Source of the DNA: Actinomycetes bacterium
Lineage (GTDB): Bacteria; Actinomycetota; Actinomycetes; Actinomycetales; Dermatophilaceae
NCBI GenBank assembly: GCA_029778715.1
Contig: JAKOPT010000105.1
Span: 1-36,219, forward strand
Reading direction: 5' to 3'
DNA length: 36,219 bases
How positions within the stretch are numbered: position 1 is the first letter of the stretch; the number at the start of each line of letters is the position of its first letter. Positions 22,978 through 31,836 of this stretch are shown here, one piece after another. The notes below the pieces were generated by a model. That model was not told where the DNA came from and did no database searches. It was given only the letters and a program-made list of their open reading frames with translations. The translations under genes were made by a program, and so were the position numbers.

Positions 22978-23166
22978 CTGTGGCGGTGGCACCCGGAGAT
23001 CGCCGGGCGCACCAGCAGTCGCGTTAGTGCCACGGCATGTTGTCGACCCTTGTTCAGAGCCTGAGGTGAGGCGGCCGATCGAGTGCCTGGAGTTGGTTAC
23101 CCGTCGAGTGGTCCGGGCGGGCCGTGGAGTCGGCAGGCCGGGCGTGGTCCGGGCTCAGGCTGCTTC

Positions 23167-23445
23167 TCAGTGCCAGGTCGAGTGCTCGACCGAGCCGTGG
23201 ACGACGCACGTGGCGGCCCAGGCACCCGGGGTGACCTGGACTTTCATCCGACGCCGACAGACGACGCAGTAGCGCGGCGGCTCCAACTCCAACCGCCGGG
23301 CGCAGGCGGGGGCCTGGGCGTCGTGGCCACCCCCGAGGGGGTCGCCGCAGGCGCCGCAGTATGCCGCGTGCGCCCGGTCGTCGGGCAGCGGCACCTCTCC
23401 CACTCCGGCGGCCGCCACCGTGGCGCCGACGTCAGAAGGTGTCAT
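23167..23445 (-). CDS. bsaP: Biotin synthase auxiliary protein BsaP
   Basis: A 92-aa cysteine-rich protein next to bioB. Cysteine pairs CGACG and CVVCRRRM plus a final CVVHG, and the block EPPRYC...MKVQVTP..WAATC..HG, match the small BsaP proteins found beside bioB in actinobacteria, which support biotin synthase activity, probably through its sulfur-donating cluster. ATG 23445 lies within the end of bioB (14-bp overlap), indicating coupling. This is knowledge of the family; no activity can be shown here. An octamer at 23359 encodes Ala-Tyr. Confidence 0.85.
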   Translation of the reverse strand: MTPSDVGATVAAAGVGEVPLPDDRAHAAYCGACGDPLGGGHDAQAPACARRLELEPPRYCVVCRRRMKVQVTPGAWAATCVVHGSVEHSTWH

Positions 23446-24469
23446 TGAGGGCCCGGATCGGCATATCGAGGTCGGCGAGCAACTCGAGGTCTTCCTTGGG
23501 GTCGCGTCCCAAGGTGGTGAGGTAGTTGCCGACGATGACGGCGTTGATGCCCCCGAGGAGCCCATCGCGGGTGCCGAGGTCACCCAACGTCAACTCGCGC
23601 CCACCGGCATACCGAAGAATGGTGCGGGGCAACGCCAACCGGAACGCGGCAATGGTCCGCAAGGCGTCGCCGGTGTCCATGGGTTCGAGGTGGCCGAAGG
23701 GGGTGCCGGGGCGGGGGTTGAGGAAGTTGAGTGGCACCTCGTGCGGCTGGAGCCGGCTCAAGTCGGCGGCGAGTTCGGCGCGTTGTTCGAGGGTCTCGCC
23801 CATGCCGACGAGGCCGCCGCAGCACAACTCCATCCCGGAGGCGGCGATCATTTCGCAGGTGTCCCAGCGTTCCTGCCACGAGTGGGTGGTGACGACCTGC
23901 GGGAAGAAGGAGCGGCCGGCCTCGAGGTTGTGGTTGTAGCGGTGGATGCCCATGTCGACGAGGTCGTCGACCTGTTCCTGGGTGAGCATGCCCACCGACG
24001 CGGCGACGTTGATGTCGACGGCGGCCTGGATCGCGGCGACGCCCTCGCGCAGTTGCTCCATGAGTTTGTCGTCCGGGCCACGGACGGCGGCGACGATGCA
24101 GAACTCGCTCGCGCCGGTCGCGGCGGTCTGCTTGGCGGCGCGCACCAACTCGGGGATGTTGAGCCACACGCTGCGCACCGGCGAGGTGAATTGCCCTGAC
24201 TGTGAGCAGAAGTGGCAGTCCTCGGGGCAGCCGCCCGTCTTGAGCGAGACGATCCCCTCGACCTCGACGCTGGGGCCCTGGTAGCGCAACCGCACCTCGT
24301 GGGCAAGCGCGAGCCAGGCCTCCAACTCGTCGTCGCCGGTGCGCAGGACGGCGAGGATTTGGTCGTAGGTCAGGGGTTCGCCGCGTTCCAGCACCTGCTC
24401 GCGGGCGATGGCGAGCAAGTCGCCGTCCGCGCTGGCCGGGATGGGCGGGTCGGTCACCGATGCGGTCAT
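23432..24469 (-). CDS. bioB: Biotin synthase
   Basis: A 345-aa radical SAM enzyme inserting sulfur into dethiobiotin. The [4Fe-4S] motif is CPEDCHFC in the order C-x3-C-x2-C. Later conserved parts include [12 protein letters not shown], the [15 protein letters not shown] region, [11 protein letters not shown] and [13 protein letters not shown]. Length is normal. The first gene of bioB-bsaP, about 2 kb from bioA. Octamer at 23605. Confidence 0.95.
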   Translation of the reverse strand: MTASVTDPPIPASADGDLLAIAREQVLERGEPLTYDQILAVLRTGDDELEAWLALAHEVRLRYQGPSVEVEGIVSLKTGGCPEDCHFCSQSGQFTSPVRSVWLNIPELVRAAKQTAATGASEFCIVAAVRGPDDKLMEQLREGVAAIQAAVDINVAASVGMLTQEQVDDLVDMGIHRYNHNLEAGRSFFPQVVTTHSWQERWDTCEMIAASGMELCCGGLVGMGETLEQRAELAADLSRLQPHEVPLNFLNPRPGTPFGHLEPMDTGDALRTIAAFRLALPRTILRYAGGRELTLGDLGTRDGLLGGINAVIVGNYLTTLGRDPKEDLELLADLDMPIRALNDTF

Positions 24470-24541
24470 GGCACCGATTCTCTCGTATGCCGCGCGCTCG
24501 CGTCGCCCCGGTGTGATCCGCCCGTCGTCCCGGGGTGTCGG

Positions 24542-25285
24542 TCAGCGACCGCCGAGGAACCCGCCGAGCACGCTGCCGGCCGTCGGCGCGCTTGCGGCGC
24601 CAGCGCCGCTCCCCGCGCCGTCGACGACGGACTCGCTGGGCTGGACGAGGACGTACCCCTGGCCGCCGAAGGCCATCTGCCACGTTTCGCCGGTGCCGCC
24701 GCGCACCATGGAGGCGAGTCCGCCGGTGTCGACGCGCACGCTCATGGTGACCCCGGCGGTCCAGAGCACGACCGCCTGCGGGTCGGCATACGTCGGAGCG
24801 CTGGCCACGTCGAAACAGACGGGGTCACCCTTGGTGGTGACGGCGACATAGCCGGTGCCGCGGAGCGCGACGTTGAAGTAGCCGGTGCCCATCGCAGACC
24901 CGGCGGCCTGCACCCGGTGGATGTCCCAGTCGATCGAGGAACTGAAGGCCAAAATGGCGTTGCCGTTGACCGAGATCGCGTCGTTCTCCAAATACATGAG
25001 TTGGATCTCGGCGGCGTTGTTGGCGAGGTAGAGTTCGCCGCTGCCCGAGCACTCCATCGACGAGAAACCCTCGCCGGTCAATTTCGATTTGATCATCTTC
25101 CCCAAGCCCCCTGAGCCGCGGTTGGCAAAGCGTACATCCCCCTGGTACGCAACCATCGACCCCGCGAGCGCCTGCACCGGTCCGTAGCGCATGTCGACCC
25201 GGAGGAGCTTCTTGTTTTGCAGCGAGAAGGGGTCTTGAATCTCCTTCTCTTTGAACTCGGTGAAAAGGGAACCGTGGACTGTCAT
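24542..25285 (-). CDS. AIM24 family protein
   Basis: A 247-aa beta-rich protein. The FKEKEIQDPFSLQNKKLLRV start, the repeated Gly-rich strands (GEGFSSMECSGSGELYLA, GTGYVAVTTKG, GGQGYVLVQPSE) and a final low-complexity Gly/Ala tail with a GGFLGGR end are typical of AIM24 (DUF124/TerD-unrelated) proteins. Their bacterial function is unclear; the mitochondrial namesake affects inner-membrane organisation. ATG 25285 has GGAG seven bases upstream. Divergent from the gene at 25479. Confidence 0.85.
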   Translation of the reverse strand: MTVHGSLFTEFKEKEIQDPFSLQNKKLLRVDMRYGPVQALAGSMVAYQGDVRFANRGSGGLGKMIKSKLTGEGFSSMECSGSGELYLANNAAEIQLMYLENDAISVNGNAILAFSSSIDWDIHRVQAAGSAMGTGYFNVALRGTGYVAVTTKGDPVCFDVASAPTYADPQAVVLWTAGVTMSVRVDTGGLASMVRGGTGETWQMAFGGQGYVLVQPSESVVDGAGSGAGAASAPTAGSVLGGFLGGR

Positions 25286-25478
25286 GGTGGTCTCCACTGA
25301 GGACGCCGGCAGGCCCCTCGCCTGCCGCTGCTCAACCCAGTATGCCGCGGCCCGCGAGCCGTGTGACATAGCCCCCTTGGGTCAGGCCACATCGACCCGC
25401 CGGGCCCCTGGCGCGTGGCGTGGCCAAGGTTCTAGGGTCGGACTGGGGGAGTGGTATCGACCGGAAAGGGAGTTGACG

Positions 25479-25997
25479 ATGAGCTTCTTCGAGCGGGCCA
25501 AGGCGGCAGCCAACGATTTGGCAGCCAAGGCAGACCAGGCGATGAGCAACGCCGGCATTGCCGGACCCAGTGTCGCTGGCGGGGCCGGTGGCGGCGCGGT
25601 CGGCAGCCGGGAGGTGGAATCGGCGCTGCGCGACTACGGCCTGTTGATCTGGCGCGAGCAGCACAGCGTGCCGGTGGAGGCCGCGGACCGGGACCGGGTG
25701 GCGGCGGCCATGTACCGGTTCGAGGCGGCCGGCCAGTTGCAGTCGTTGCGGATCGGTGGGGCGCCTGCAGGTGGCGGCCTGTTCGGTGGGGCGGCGAGCG
25801 CACCACCGCCACCTCCCCCTCCTCCGGGCGCTGCGGCCGCGGCTGCCGCCTCCGCAGCGGCCGCGCCGCCACCCCCGGCGCCGGCTGCGCCGCCCGCTCC
25901 GGCTCCTGCCGATGCCGGACCACCGGTGGCCAGCCCGCCGCCTCCCCCCGAAGCCGCGCCGCCGGTCGCCCCGCCGCCGCCCCCGTCGTGGGCCTAA
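25479..25997 (+). CDS. Hypothetical protein with Pro/Ala-rich C-terminus
   Basis: A 172-aa protein, family unknown. N-terminal 40 residues form a likely amphipathic helix (SFFERAKAAANDLAAKADQAM), then a Gly-rich hinge, then a compact region (SREVESALRDYGLLIWREQ through residue about 95) and a C-terminal 65-residue stretch of almost only Pro and Ala. AAAGGGAG precedes the ATG by six bases. The divergent arrangement with the AIM24 gene suggests shared regulation, nothing more. Confidence 0.8.
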   Translation: MSFFERAKAAANDLAAKADQAMSNAGIAGPSVAGGAGGGAVGSREVESALRDYGLLIWREQHSVPVEAADRDRVAAAMYRFEAAGQLQSLRIGGAPAGGGLFGGAASAPPPPPPPPGAAAAAAASAAAAPPPPAPAAPPAPAPADAGPPVASPPPPPEAAPPVAPPPPPSWA

Positions 25998-26048
25998 CCA
26001 CGGGTGAGTGATCAACGGGTCGCGCGGGCTGTCCTGAACAGGTAGTGG

Positions 26049-26936
26049 TCAGCCCCAGGCGAGGGCGACCAGGCCGCACGGCAGCGCGAGCAGCGCCGCG
26101 GCATACGTATAAACAACCGTGCTCAGCAGCGGATTCGGCCACCCGCGACGCAGCAGCGCGATGCGGACCGGCGCCATGCCGGCGGCGCTGACCGCCATCG
26201 ACGCCTCGGGTGCGCGGCCGCCGGCGAGCACGTCGAGAGCCCGGGTGGTCGCGGGCACCCCGGCCCGGCGCGCCGCGGCCCGATCGGCGAGCGCCTCGAC
26301 CAAGAGGCGGACCTCGCTCATCGCCGCTGGGGAGCGCACCAGCGCGGGCACCGTTTCGTGGATGACCGAGAAGAACTCGATGAGCAGGTCGTGCCGGGCC
26401 CGCAAGTGCGCCTGTTCGTGGGAGAGGACCGCGACGAGTTCGCGCTCGTTGAGGGCCTCGATCACCCCTTGGGAGACCACGACGCGCCGGTGCCGGCCGG
26501 GCAGGCAGTATGCCGTCGGCGTCGGGTGGGCGAGGATGCGCAGCGCGGCGTCCCGGGAGTCGTGGCGGGCAATGATGTCGACGAGTTCGCGGTGGCGGGT
26601 GCGCATGACCCGCATCCGGTGACCGATGCGGTGGCCGGCCAGCAGCAGGCGACCGATCATGACCAGGCTCACCCCGCCCGCGACACACATGACGACGAAG
26701 TGCTGCCACACCGCCTGCCCGTCAAAAAGCACGAGCGGCAGGATCGCCGGCGCCGCCGCCACCGCGGCCACAATGGCCGAGAGGGTCACGGCCTGCCAGG
26801 CGAACAGGGCCGCCCGAGGCGCCGACCGCAACACCGACAACCGCGCCATCACCCGCGGAACCGGGCAAGCCAACACGATCGCCAGCGCGACCAACATCAC
26901 AGGAATCACGGCAGCGGACCACCAGGGGTCCGCCAC
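26049..26936 (-). CDS. M56-family (BlaR1-like) metallopeptidase
   Basis: A 295-aa integral membrane protease lacking the extracellular sensor domain of full BlaR1. The zinc motif is HEQAH in VLSHEQAHLRARHD; hydrophobic segments lie near residues 5-25, 35-65, 75-95 and at the C-terminal end. Start GTG 26936 (weak ribosome binding site) lies 24 bases after the blaI stop. BlaR1/BlaI-type pairs work by proteolytic removal of the repressor. Here the pair follows cydC, so it may control respiration (inference). Confidence 0.85.
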   Translation of the reverse strand: MADPWWSAAVIPVMLVALAIVLACPVPRVMARLSVLRSAPRAALFAWQAVTLSAIVAAVAAAPAILPLVLFDGQAVWQHFVVMCVAGGVSLVMIGRLLLAGHRIGHRMRVMRTRHRELVDIIARHDSRDAALRILAHPTPTAYCLPGRHRRVVVSQGVIEALNERELVAVLSHEQAHLRARHDLLIEFFSVIHETVPALVRSPAAMSEVRLLVEALADRAAARRAGVPATTRALDVLAGGRAPEASMAVSAAGMAPVRIALLRRGWPNPLLSTVVYTYAAALLALPCGLVALAWG

Positions 26937-26960
26937 CAGCAGGCGGAAACGGCATACACG

Positions 26961-27419
26961 TCAGGCGGTGTCCTTCTTGCCGGGGCGACGCAGGCGGGGC
27001 CGTCGCAAGCCCAGGCGGGGACGGCGCGTCTCGATCTCGGCGAGCGCGGCCTTGAAGTCCTCGATTTCGTCCTCGCTTGCCCCGTCGAGGAAATGCATCA
27101 ACGCCGCCCGGCGATCGGTGACGTCCATGTCATCCAGGGTGCGCCGCATCGTCTGCGCCGTCAACGCCTCTCGCGTGTCGCACGGCTGGTAGCGCCAGGC
27201 CCGACCGTCCCGAACCCGGCTCACCAAAGCCTTCTTGGCGAGCCGGTCGAGCACGGTCATGACGGTCGTGTAGGCGATCTCGCGCTGCCCCGAGAAGCAG
27301 TCGAGCACCTCACGGACGGTCAGCCCCTCGGGGCGCTCGAGCGCCGCCTCCCAGAGGTGTTCCATCACGGCACGCTCGAGGTCGCCCAGACGTGGCGCGG
27401 ACGAGGCGATGGGTGCCAT
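26961..27419 (-). CDS. BlaI/MecI/CopY-family transcriptional repressor
   Basis: A 152-aa winged-helix repressor. The DNA-binding part (about residues 12-85, with LTVREVLDCFSGQREIAYTTVMTVLDRLAKKALVSR) is followed by a C-terminal dimerisation helix and a basic Arg-rich tail. The ATG lies 9 bases past the cydC stop, so it is in the same transcript as the cyd genes. Paired with the M56 protease downstream. In actinobacteria related repressors control respiratory and ATP synthase genes (family knowledge, target not shown here). Confidence 0.92.
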   Translation of the reverse strand: MAPIASSAPRLGDLERAVMEHLWEAALERPEGLTVREVLDCFSGQREIAYTTVMTVLDRLAKKALVSRVRDGRAWRYQPCDTREALTAQTMRRTLDDMDVTDRRAALMHFLDGASEDEIEDFKAALAEIETRRPRLGLRRPRLRRPGKKDTA

Positions 27420-27428
27420 GAGGTGCTC

Positions 27429-29108
27429 CTATCGGTCGAGCGAGGGGGTCAGATCGAGGACGGAGTCGAAGGCGGCCTGACCCTCGGGGCGGTGGCTGAC
27501 CATTACTACCGTACGCCCGCGGGTCGCATCCGTCAGATCGTGAATGATCGCGCTCGCGGTGGCATGGTCGAGGTGGGCCACGGGTTCGTCGAGCAGGATC
27601 ACGGGGCGCTCGGACACCAGGGCGCGGGCCAGTCCGAGACGGGCGCGTTCGCCCCCGGACAGGCCCCGCCCGCCGATGCCCAGGCGGGTGTCGAGGCCGG
27701 CGGGCAGCCCGTCGAGCCAGCCGCGCAGACCAGCGCCGGCGAGCGCCGCGACGAGGGCGTCGTCGCTCGCGTCGGGAGCCGCGACGCGCAGGTTGGCGGC
27801 CACGGTTGCCGCGAAGACGTGGGGTTCGTCGTCGACGACCGCGATGAGAGCCCGTACGGCGTCGAGGTCGAGGTCGAGCGCATCGTGCCCGTCGACGAGG
27901 TAGGTCCCAGCGGTCGGGTCGAGGAAGCGGGCGAGGACGGCAAGGAGGGTCGACTTGCCCGACCCGTTGGCGCCGACAATGGCGACCCGCCGGCCCGGGG
28001 GCAGGTCGAGGCTGGTCGGAGGCAGGTCGGTGCGGGCTCCGGTCCACGAGGCGGTGACGTCGCGCAGGGTCAGATGCGGCCCGCGCGACGCGTGCCCGGG
28101 CCCGGTGGCCGCGAGCGACGCCGACAGCGCCTCCGTGCCCGCGCCGGCGACGGCGGGTTCTTGGGTCAGCAGCCCGGTCAACCGGGCCGCGCTCCCGTCG
28201 GCCCGGGCCAGCGACCGCATCGCCTCGGTCAGGGGCGCCAGGGCATCCCCGACGGCGACCGGCACGACGACGAGCAGGGCCGCCACCGGTGCGCTCACGT
28301 CGGCGCCCAAGGCGAGGTATGCCGCGATCACGGTCGCGGCGCCGGTGCCGGTGAGGATGGTGGCGGCGACCAGGGCCCGGCCGTAGGACTGGCGCCGCAC
28401 CGCCGCCCGCCACACGTCGTGAGCGGCGTCGATCCACCCCAACGCCCGCGCCTGACCGCCGACGGCGCGCACCTCGTCGGCCTGCCGGGCCACCAAGTCG
28501 CTCACCCGGAGCACCTCGGCGCGGGCCGCAAGCAACTCGTCCTGGGACCGCGACTCCAGCCGCCATGCCAACCAACAAGCCAACGCCAACACGACGAGCA
28601 ACCCGGCCAAGACGAACCCGACCGGCGGCCACAGCCATGCCGTCAGCCCCACGGCCAACAGCCCGGCGACGACGCTGGAGAGCACCGGCACGCTCACCCG
28701 CACCTGGGCCTCGACGGTGTCGGTGAGGTCGTCGACGACCCCGGTGAGCACCTGCGCGCGGGTGGCCCGCCCCAGGCGAGCCGGGGTGAGCGGGATGAGC
28801 GCGGCATACACACTCGTGCGGCGGCGGGCCAGGTCGTCGAGCGCGGCGTCGTGGGAGCGAATCCGCTCGATGTAGCGGAAGAAGGGGCGCGCAATGCCGA
28901 ACGTCCGCACGGCGACGATCGCGGTGAGCAGGGTGAGGATGACGGGGCGCTCGGAGGCGCGGACGATGAGCCAACCCGACGTCGCGGTGAGCGCGATCCC
29001 GGACGTGGTCGCGGCCCCGCCGAGCAGGCCCGCGACGACGATCGCCGGGGAAGGGCGGCGGGTGGCGAGTGCCTCGCCGATCGGGGCGGGGGCCGTGGTC
29101 ACCGTCAT
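27429..29108 (-). CDS. cydC: ABC exporter subunit CydC
   Basis: A 559-aa half-transporter for cysteine/glutathione export, needed for cytochrome bd assembly. Six transmembrane helices (N-terminal 300 residues, with the characteristic TSGWLIVRASERPV start) precede an ATPase with Walker A GANGSGKST, signature LSGGERARL and Walker B VILLDEP. The ATG overlaps the cydD stop (ATGA). Octamers at 28317 and 28802. Confidence 0.92.
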   Translation of the reverse strand: MTVTTAPAPIGEALATRRPSPAIVVAGLLGGAATTSGIALTATSGWLIVRASERPVILTLLTAIVAVRTFGIARPFFRYIERIRSHDAALDDLARRRTSVYAALIPLTPARLGRATRAQVLTGVVDDLTDTVEAQVRVSVPVLSSVVAGLLAVGLTAWLWPPVGFVLAGLLVVLALACWLAWRLESRSQDELLAARAEVLRVSDLVARQADEVRAVGGQARALGWIDAAHDVWRAAVRRQSYGRALVAATILTGTGAATVIAAYLALGADVSAPVAALLVVVPVAVGDALAPLTEAMRSLARADGSAARLTGLLTQEPAVAGAGTEALSASLAATGPGHASRGPHLTLRDVTASWTGARTDLPPTSLDLPPGRRVAIVGANGSGKSTLLAVLARFLDPTAGTYLVDGHDALDLDLDAVRALIAVVDDEPHVFAATVAANLRVAAPDASDDALVAALAGAGLRGWLDGLPAGLDTRLGIGGRGLSGGERARLGLARALVSERPVILLDEPVAHLDHATASAIIHDLTDATRGRTVVMVSHRPEGQAAFDSVLDLTPSLDR

Positions 29109-30715
29109 CGGGCCCGCACCGCCTCGGGTTCGAGGTGAACGTGCTGGTCGGCGCGGGCGAGCAACTCGGGTCGGTGGGTGACGACGAGGACCGTATGCCG
29201 CGCCGCGAGGTCCGCGATGAGGTCATGGACCACCGCGCTCGCGTCCCGGTCGAGGTGCGCGGTGGGTTCGTCGAGGAGGAGGACGCGGGCGTCGCTCAGG
29301 GTCGCGCGGGCCAGGGCGAGGCGGGCCCGCTGCCCGGCGGAGAGGCCGAACCCGTCGTCGCCGAGGGGGGTGCTCAGGGCGTGCGGGGTGCTCGCGATGA
29401 ACCCGTCGAGGCCGACCGCGCGCAACGCGTCCCAAAGTTGGGCGTCGGTCGCGTCGCGCTCGAGGGTGAGCGCCTCGCGCACGGTGCCGGCGGGCAGGAA
29501 CGGGCGTTGGGTCACGAGGTGGACGGAGCCCGCGCGCACGGTGCCCGCGGTGGGTTCGCGCAGGCCCGCGATCACCTCCAGGAGGGTGGTCTTGCCGACT
29601 CCGGACGGCCCGGTGAGGACGGTCAGCCCCGGTTCCGCGGTGAGGGTGAGGCCGGTGAGGACGGGGGTGTCGCTGCCCGGGTATCGGTAGGTGAGGCCCG
29701 CGACGCGCACGCCCACCTCCTCGCGATCGCTCGGCGCGGCGAGGGCGCCCTCGGGGCCGGCCGCCCTGTCTGTTGCGGCGTTGGGGGCAAGCGCGGCGAG
29801 GATCCCGTCGATCGCCTCGGCCCCGTCGGCGGCGGCGTGGAACTCCGCACCGACCCGGCGGATCGGCCAATAGGCCTCGGGGGAAAGCAGGATGGCGACC
29901 AACCCGGCGGAGAGGGTCATCGAGCCATGGGTGAGGCGGATGCCGACGCTCACCGCGACGATGGCCACCGAGATCGAGGCGAGCAGTTCCAGCGCCGCCG
30001 AGGACATGAAGGCGAGTTTGAGAGTGCGCATGGTCGCCACCCGGTGCCGCTGGCTCACCTCGTCGATGACCTCGACCTGGCGGCGGGCCCGGCCATAACT
30101 GACGAGCGTGGGCAGGCCCCGCATGACGTCGAGAAAGTGCCCGCCGAGGGCGGCGAGCGCGGCCCAGCGTTTGTCCGTGTCGTCCTGGGTCGTCTTGCCG
30201 ATCAGGGCCGCGAAGAACGGCAACAAGGGCAGGGTGAGCACGACGATGAGGGCGCTCAACCAGTCAACCCAGACCAGGGCGACGACGGCGAACACCGGCA
30301 CGACCACGGCGGCGACGAGCGCGGGGAGGAAGCGCGCGGCATACGGCTCGACGGTGGCGGCGCCCTGCGCGGCGAGCGTGACCGCGCGATCGGGGGCGGG
30401 GCGGCGCTCGGCCGGGAGCGACAACCACCGGGTGAGCAGGGCCCGCCGCAGCGCGGTCGTCACCTCGACCCCGGCCCAGGCGGCGACCCGTTCGGCGACC
30501 CAGGCAAGACCGGCCCGCGCGGCGAACAGGCCGGCGCACCACACCATCGGCACGGCCACCGCGTGGCCGCGGACGACGGCGACGACGAGAGAGGTGATCG
30601 CAAAGGCGAGCCCGATCGTCGTCAGCCCCTGGACGACCCCCACGACCGCCAGGACGGCGACCGGCGGTCTGGCCGCCGGCGCCGTCCTGAGCAGTCGTGG
30701 ATCGAAGGGTCGCAT
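29105..30715 (-). CDS. cydD: ABC exporter subunit CydD
   Basis: A 536-aa partner of CydC. An N-terminal membrane domain (about 1-300) and an ATPase with Walker A GPSGVGKTT, signature LSAGQRARL (Ala for Gly) and Walker B VLLLDEP. Start ATG 30715 has no clear Shine-Dalgarno; GATAAT at about 12 bases upstream could be a -10 of an internal promoter. It follows cydB with a 28-base gap that holds an octamer copy. Confidence 0.92.
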   Translation of the reverse strand: MRPFDPRLLRTAPAARPPVAVLAVVGVVQGLTTIGLAFAITSLVVAVVRGHAVAVPMVWCAGLFAARAGLAWVAERVAAWAGVEVTTALRRALLTRWLSLPAERRPAPDRAVTLAAQGAATVEPYAARFLPALVAAVVVPVFAVVALVWVDWLSALIVVLTLPLLPFFAALIGKTTQDDTDKRWAALAALGGHFLDVMRGLPTLVSYGRARRQVEVIDEVSQRHRVATMRTLKLAFMSSAALELLASISVAIVAVSVGIRLTHGSMTLSAGLVAILLSPEAYWPIRRVGAEFHAAADGAEAIDGILAALAPNAATDRAAGPEGALAAPSDREEVGVRVAGLTYRYPGSDTPVLTGLTLTAEPGLTVLTGPSGVGKTTLLEVIAGLREPTAGTVRAGSVHLVTQRPFLPAGTVREALTLERDATDAQLWDALRAVGLDGFIASTPHALSTPLGDDGFGLSAGQRARLALARATLSDARVLLLDEPTAHLDRDASAVVHDLIADLAARHTVLVVTHRPELLARADQHVHLEPEAVRAR

Positions 30716-30743
30716 AAAGGAGCGATTATCCCGTATGCCGCGG

Positions 30744-31814
30744 TCAGCCGACCGGGACCGGCGCGGGGATGTGGTGGGTCGAGATCCGCTTGCGGAAGAC
30801 CCAGTACGACCACGCCGTGTAGGCGAGCGCGATCGGGGTGAAGATGACCGCCGCCCACGTCATGATCGTCAGGGTCATCGGGGTGCTCGACGCGTTGACG
30901 ATCGTCAGGCTGGTGCCACCGTCGAGGGTGGTCGGCATGACGTTGGGGTAGAGGACCAGGAAGTAGGTCACGACGGCCATCGCCACGGTGAGCGCCGTGC
31001 CGGTGAAGGCCAGACCTTCCTTGCCCTTGGTGTTCATCGCGATGGAGAAGAGCAGCGCCACGGCGGCCAGCACCGTCGTGATCCAACTCCAGGCCGTGCC
31101 CTTGGAGAAGCCGAGCCAGAGCAGCAGGACGACGGCCAACCCCGCGGTGACGAGGCCGACCTTGGTGCCGAGGACCCGAGCGTCGCGACGGATGTCACCG
31201 TCGGTCTTCAACGCGATGAAGTAGCAGCCGTGCGTGAGGGCCAGGCCCAGGATGGTCAGACCACCAAGGAGCGACATGGGGTTGAGCAGGGTGAAGAAGT
31301 TGCCGGCGAACTCCATGTGCTTGTCGATGGGCAGGCCGCGCACGATGTTGGTCAGGGCGACACCGATGAGGAGCGGGGGCAGGATCGAGCCGACGATGAT
31401 CGCCAGATCCCAGTTGCGCCGCCAGGCGTCGTTGTCGCGCTTGTGCCGGTACTCCAGGCCCATGTTGCGCACGATGAGGGCGAGCAGGACGAGGAGGAGA
31501 GCGAGGTACATCGCGGAGAACATCGTGGCGTACCAGTGCGGGAAGGCCGCGAACGTGGCGCCACCAGCGGTGAGCAGCCATACCTCGTTGCCGTCCCAGA
31601 ACGGGCCGATGGTGTTGAGCATGACGCGGCGCCGCTTCTCGGAGTCGCGGGCATCCTTGCCCTTCCCGAGGACCGGGAGCAGGGCGCCGACCCCGAAGTC
31701 GAAGCCTTCGAGGATGAGGTAGCCGATCCAGAGGACGGCGATGAGGCCGAACCAGACGAGCTGGAGGGCGGACGGACTGGCGTCCGTGGCCGTGACGAGA
31801 GACGTGATGTGCAT
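30744..31814 (-). CDS. cydB: Cytochrome bd ubiquinol/menaquinol oxidase subunit II
   Basis: A 356-aa membrane protein with about eight or nine transmembrane helices. The opening LQLVWFGLIAVLWIGYLILEGFDFGVGALLP and the following FWDGNEVWLLTAGGATFAAFP are CydB hallmarks. ATG 31814 has AGGAC upstream, and the gene follows cydA by 22 bases. Forms the heme bd oxidase with CydA. No octamer copy was found in this gene. Confidence 0.95.
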   Translation of the reverse strand: MHITSLVTATDASPSALQLVWFGLIAVLWIGYLILEGFDFGVGALLPVLGKGKDARDSEKRRRVMLNTIGPFWDGNEVWLLTAGGATFAAFPHWYATMFSAMYLALLLVLLALIVRNMGLEYRHKRDNDAWRRNWDLAIIVGSILPPLLIGVALTNIVRGLPIDKHMEFAGNFFTLLNPMSLLGGLTILGLALTHGCYFIALKTDGDIRRDARVLGTKVGLVTAGLAVVLLLWLGFSKGTAWSWITTVLAAVALLFSIAMNTKGKEGLAFTGTALTVAMAVVTYFLVLYPNVMPTTLDGGTSLTIVNASSTPMTLTIMTWAAVIFTPIALAYTAWSYWVFRKRISTHHIPAPVPVG

Positions 31815-31836
31815 GGTGTAGTCGTCCTGTTCGGGC

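Noticed and set aside
22978-23166. GTGGCAC / GTGCCAC inverted pair near 22986 and 23025 as a terminator
   Set aside because: The arms are only 7 bp with a long loop and no U-tract; reported as nothing supportable.
26358-29138. 926-codon open frame antisense to the M56, blaI and cydC genes
   Set aside because: Composition is polar and low in complexity with no domain, and it spans three well-supported genes on the other strand.
29069-30841. 590-codon open frame antisense to cydD
   Set aside because: Same reasons; the cydD reading has ABC motifs and this one has none.
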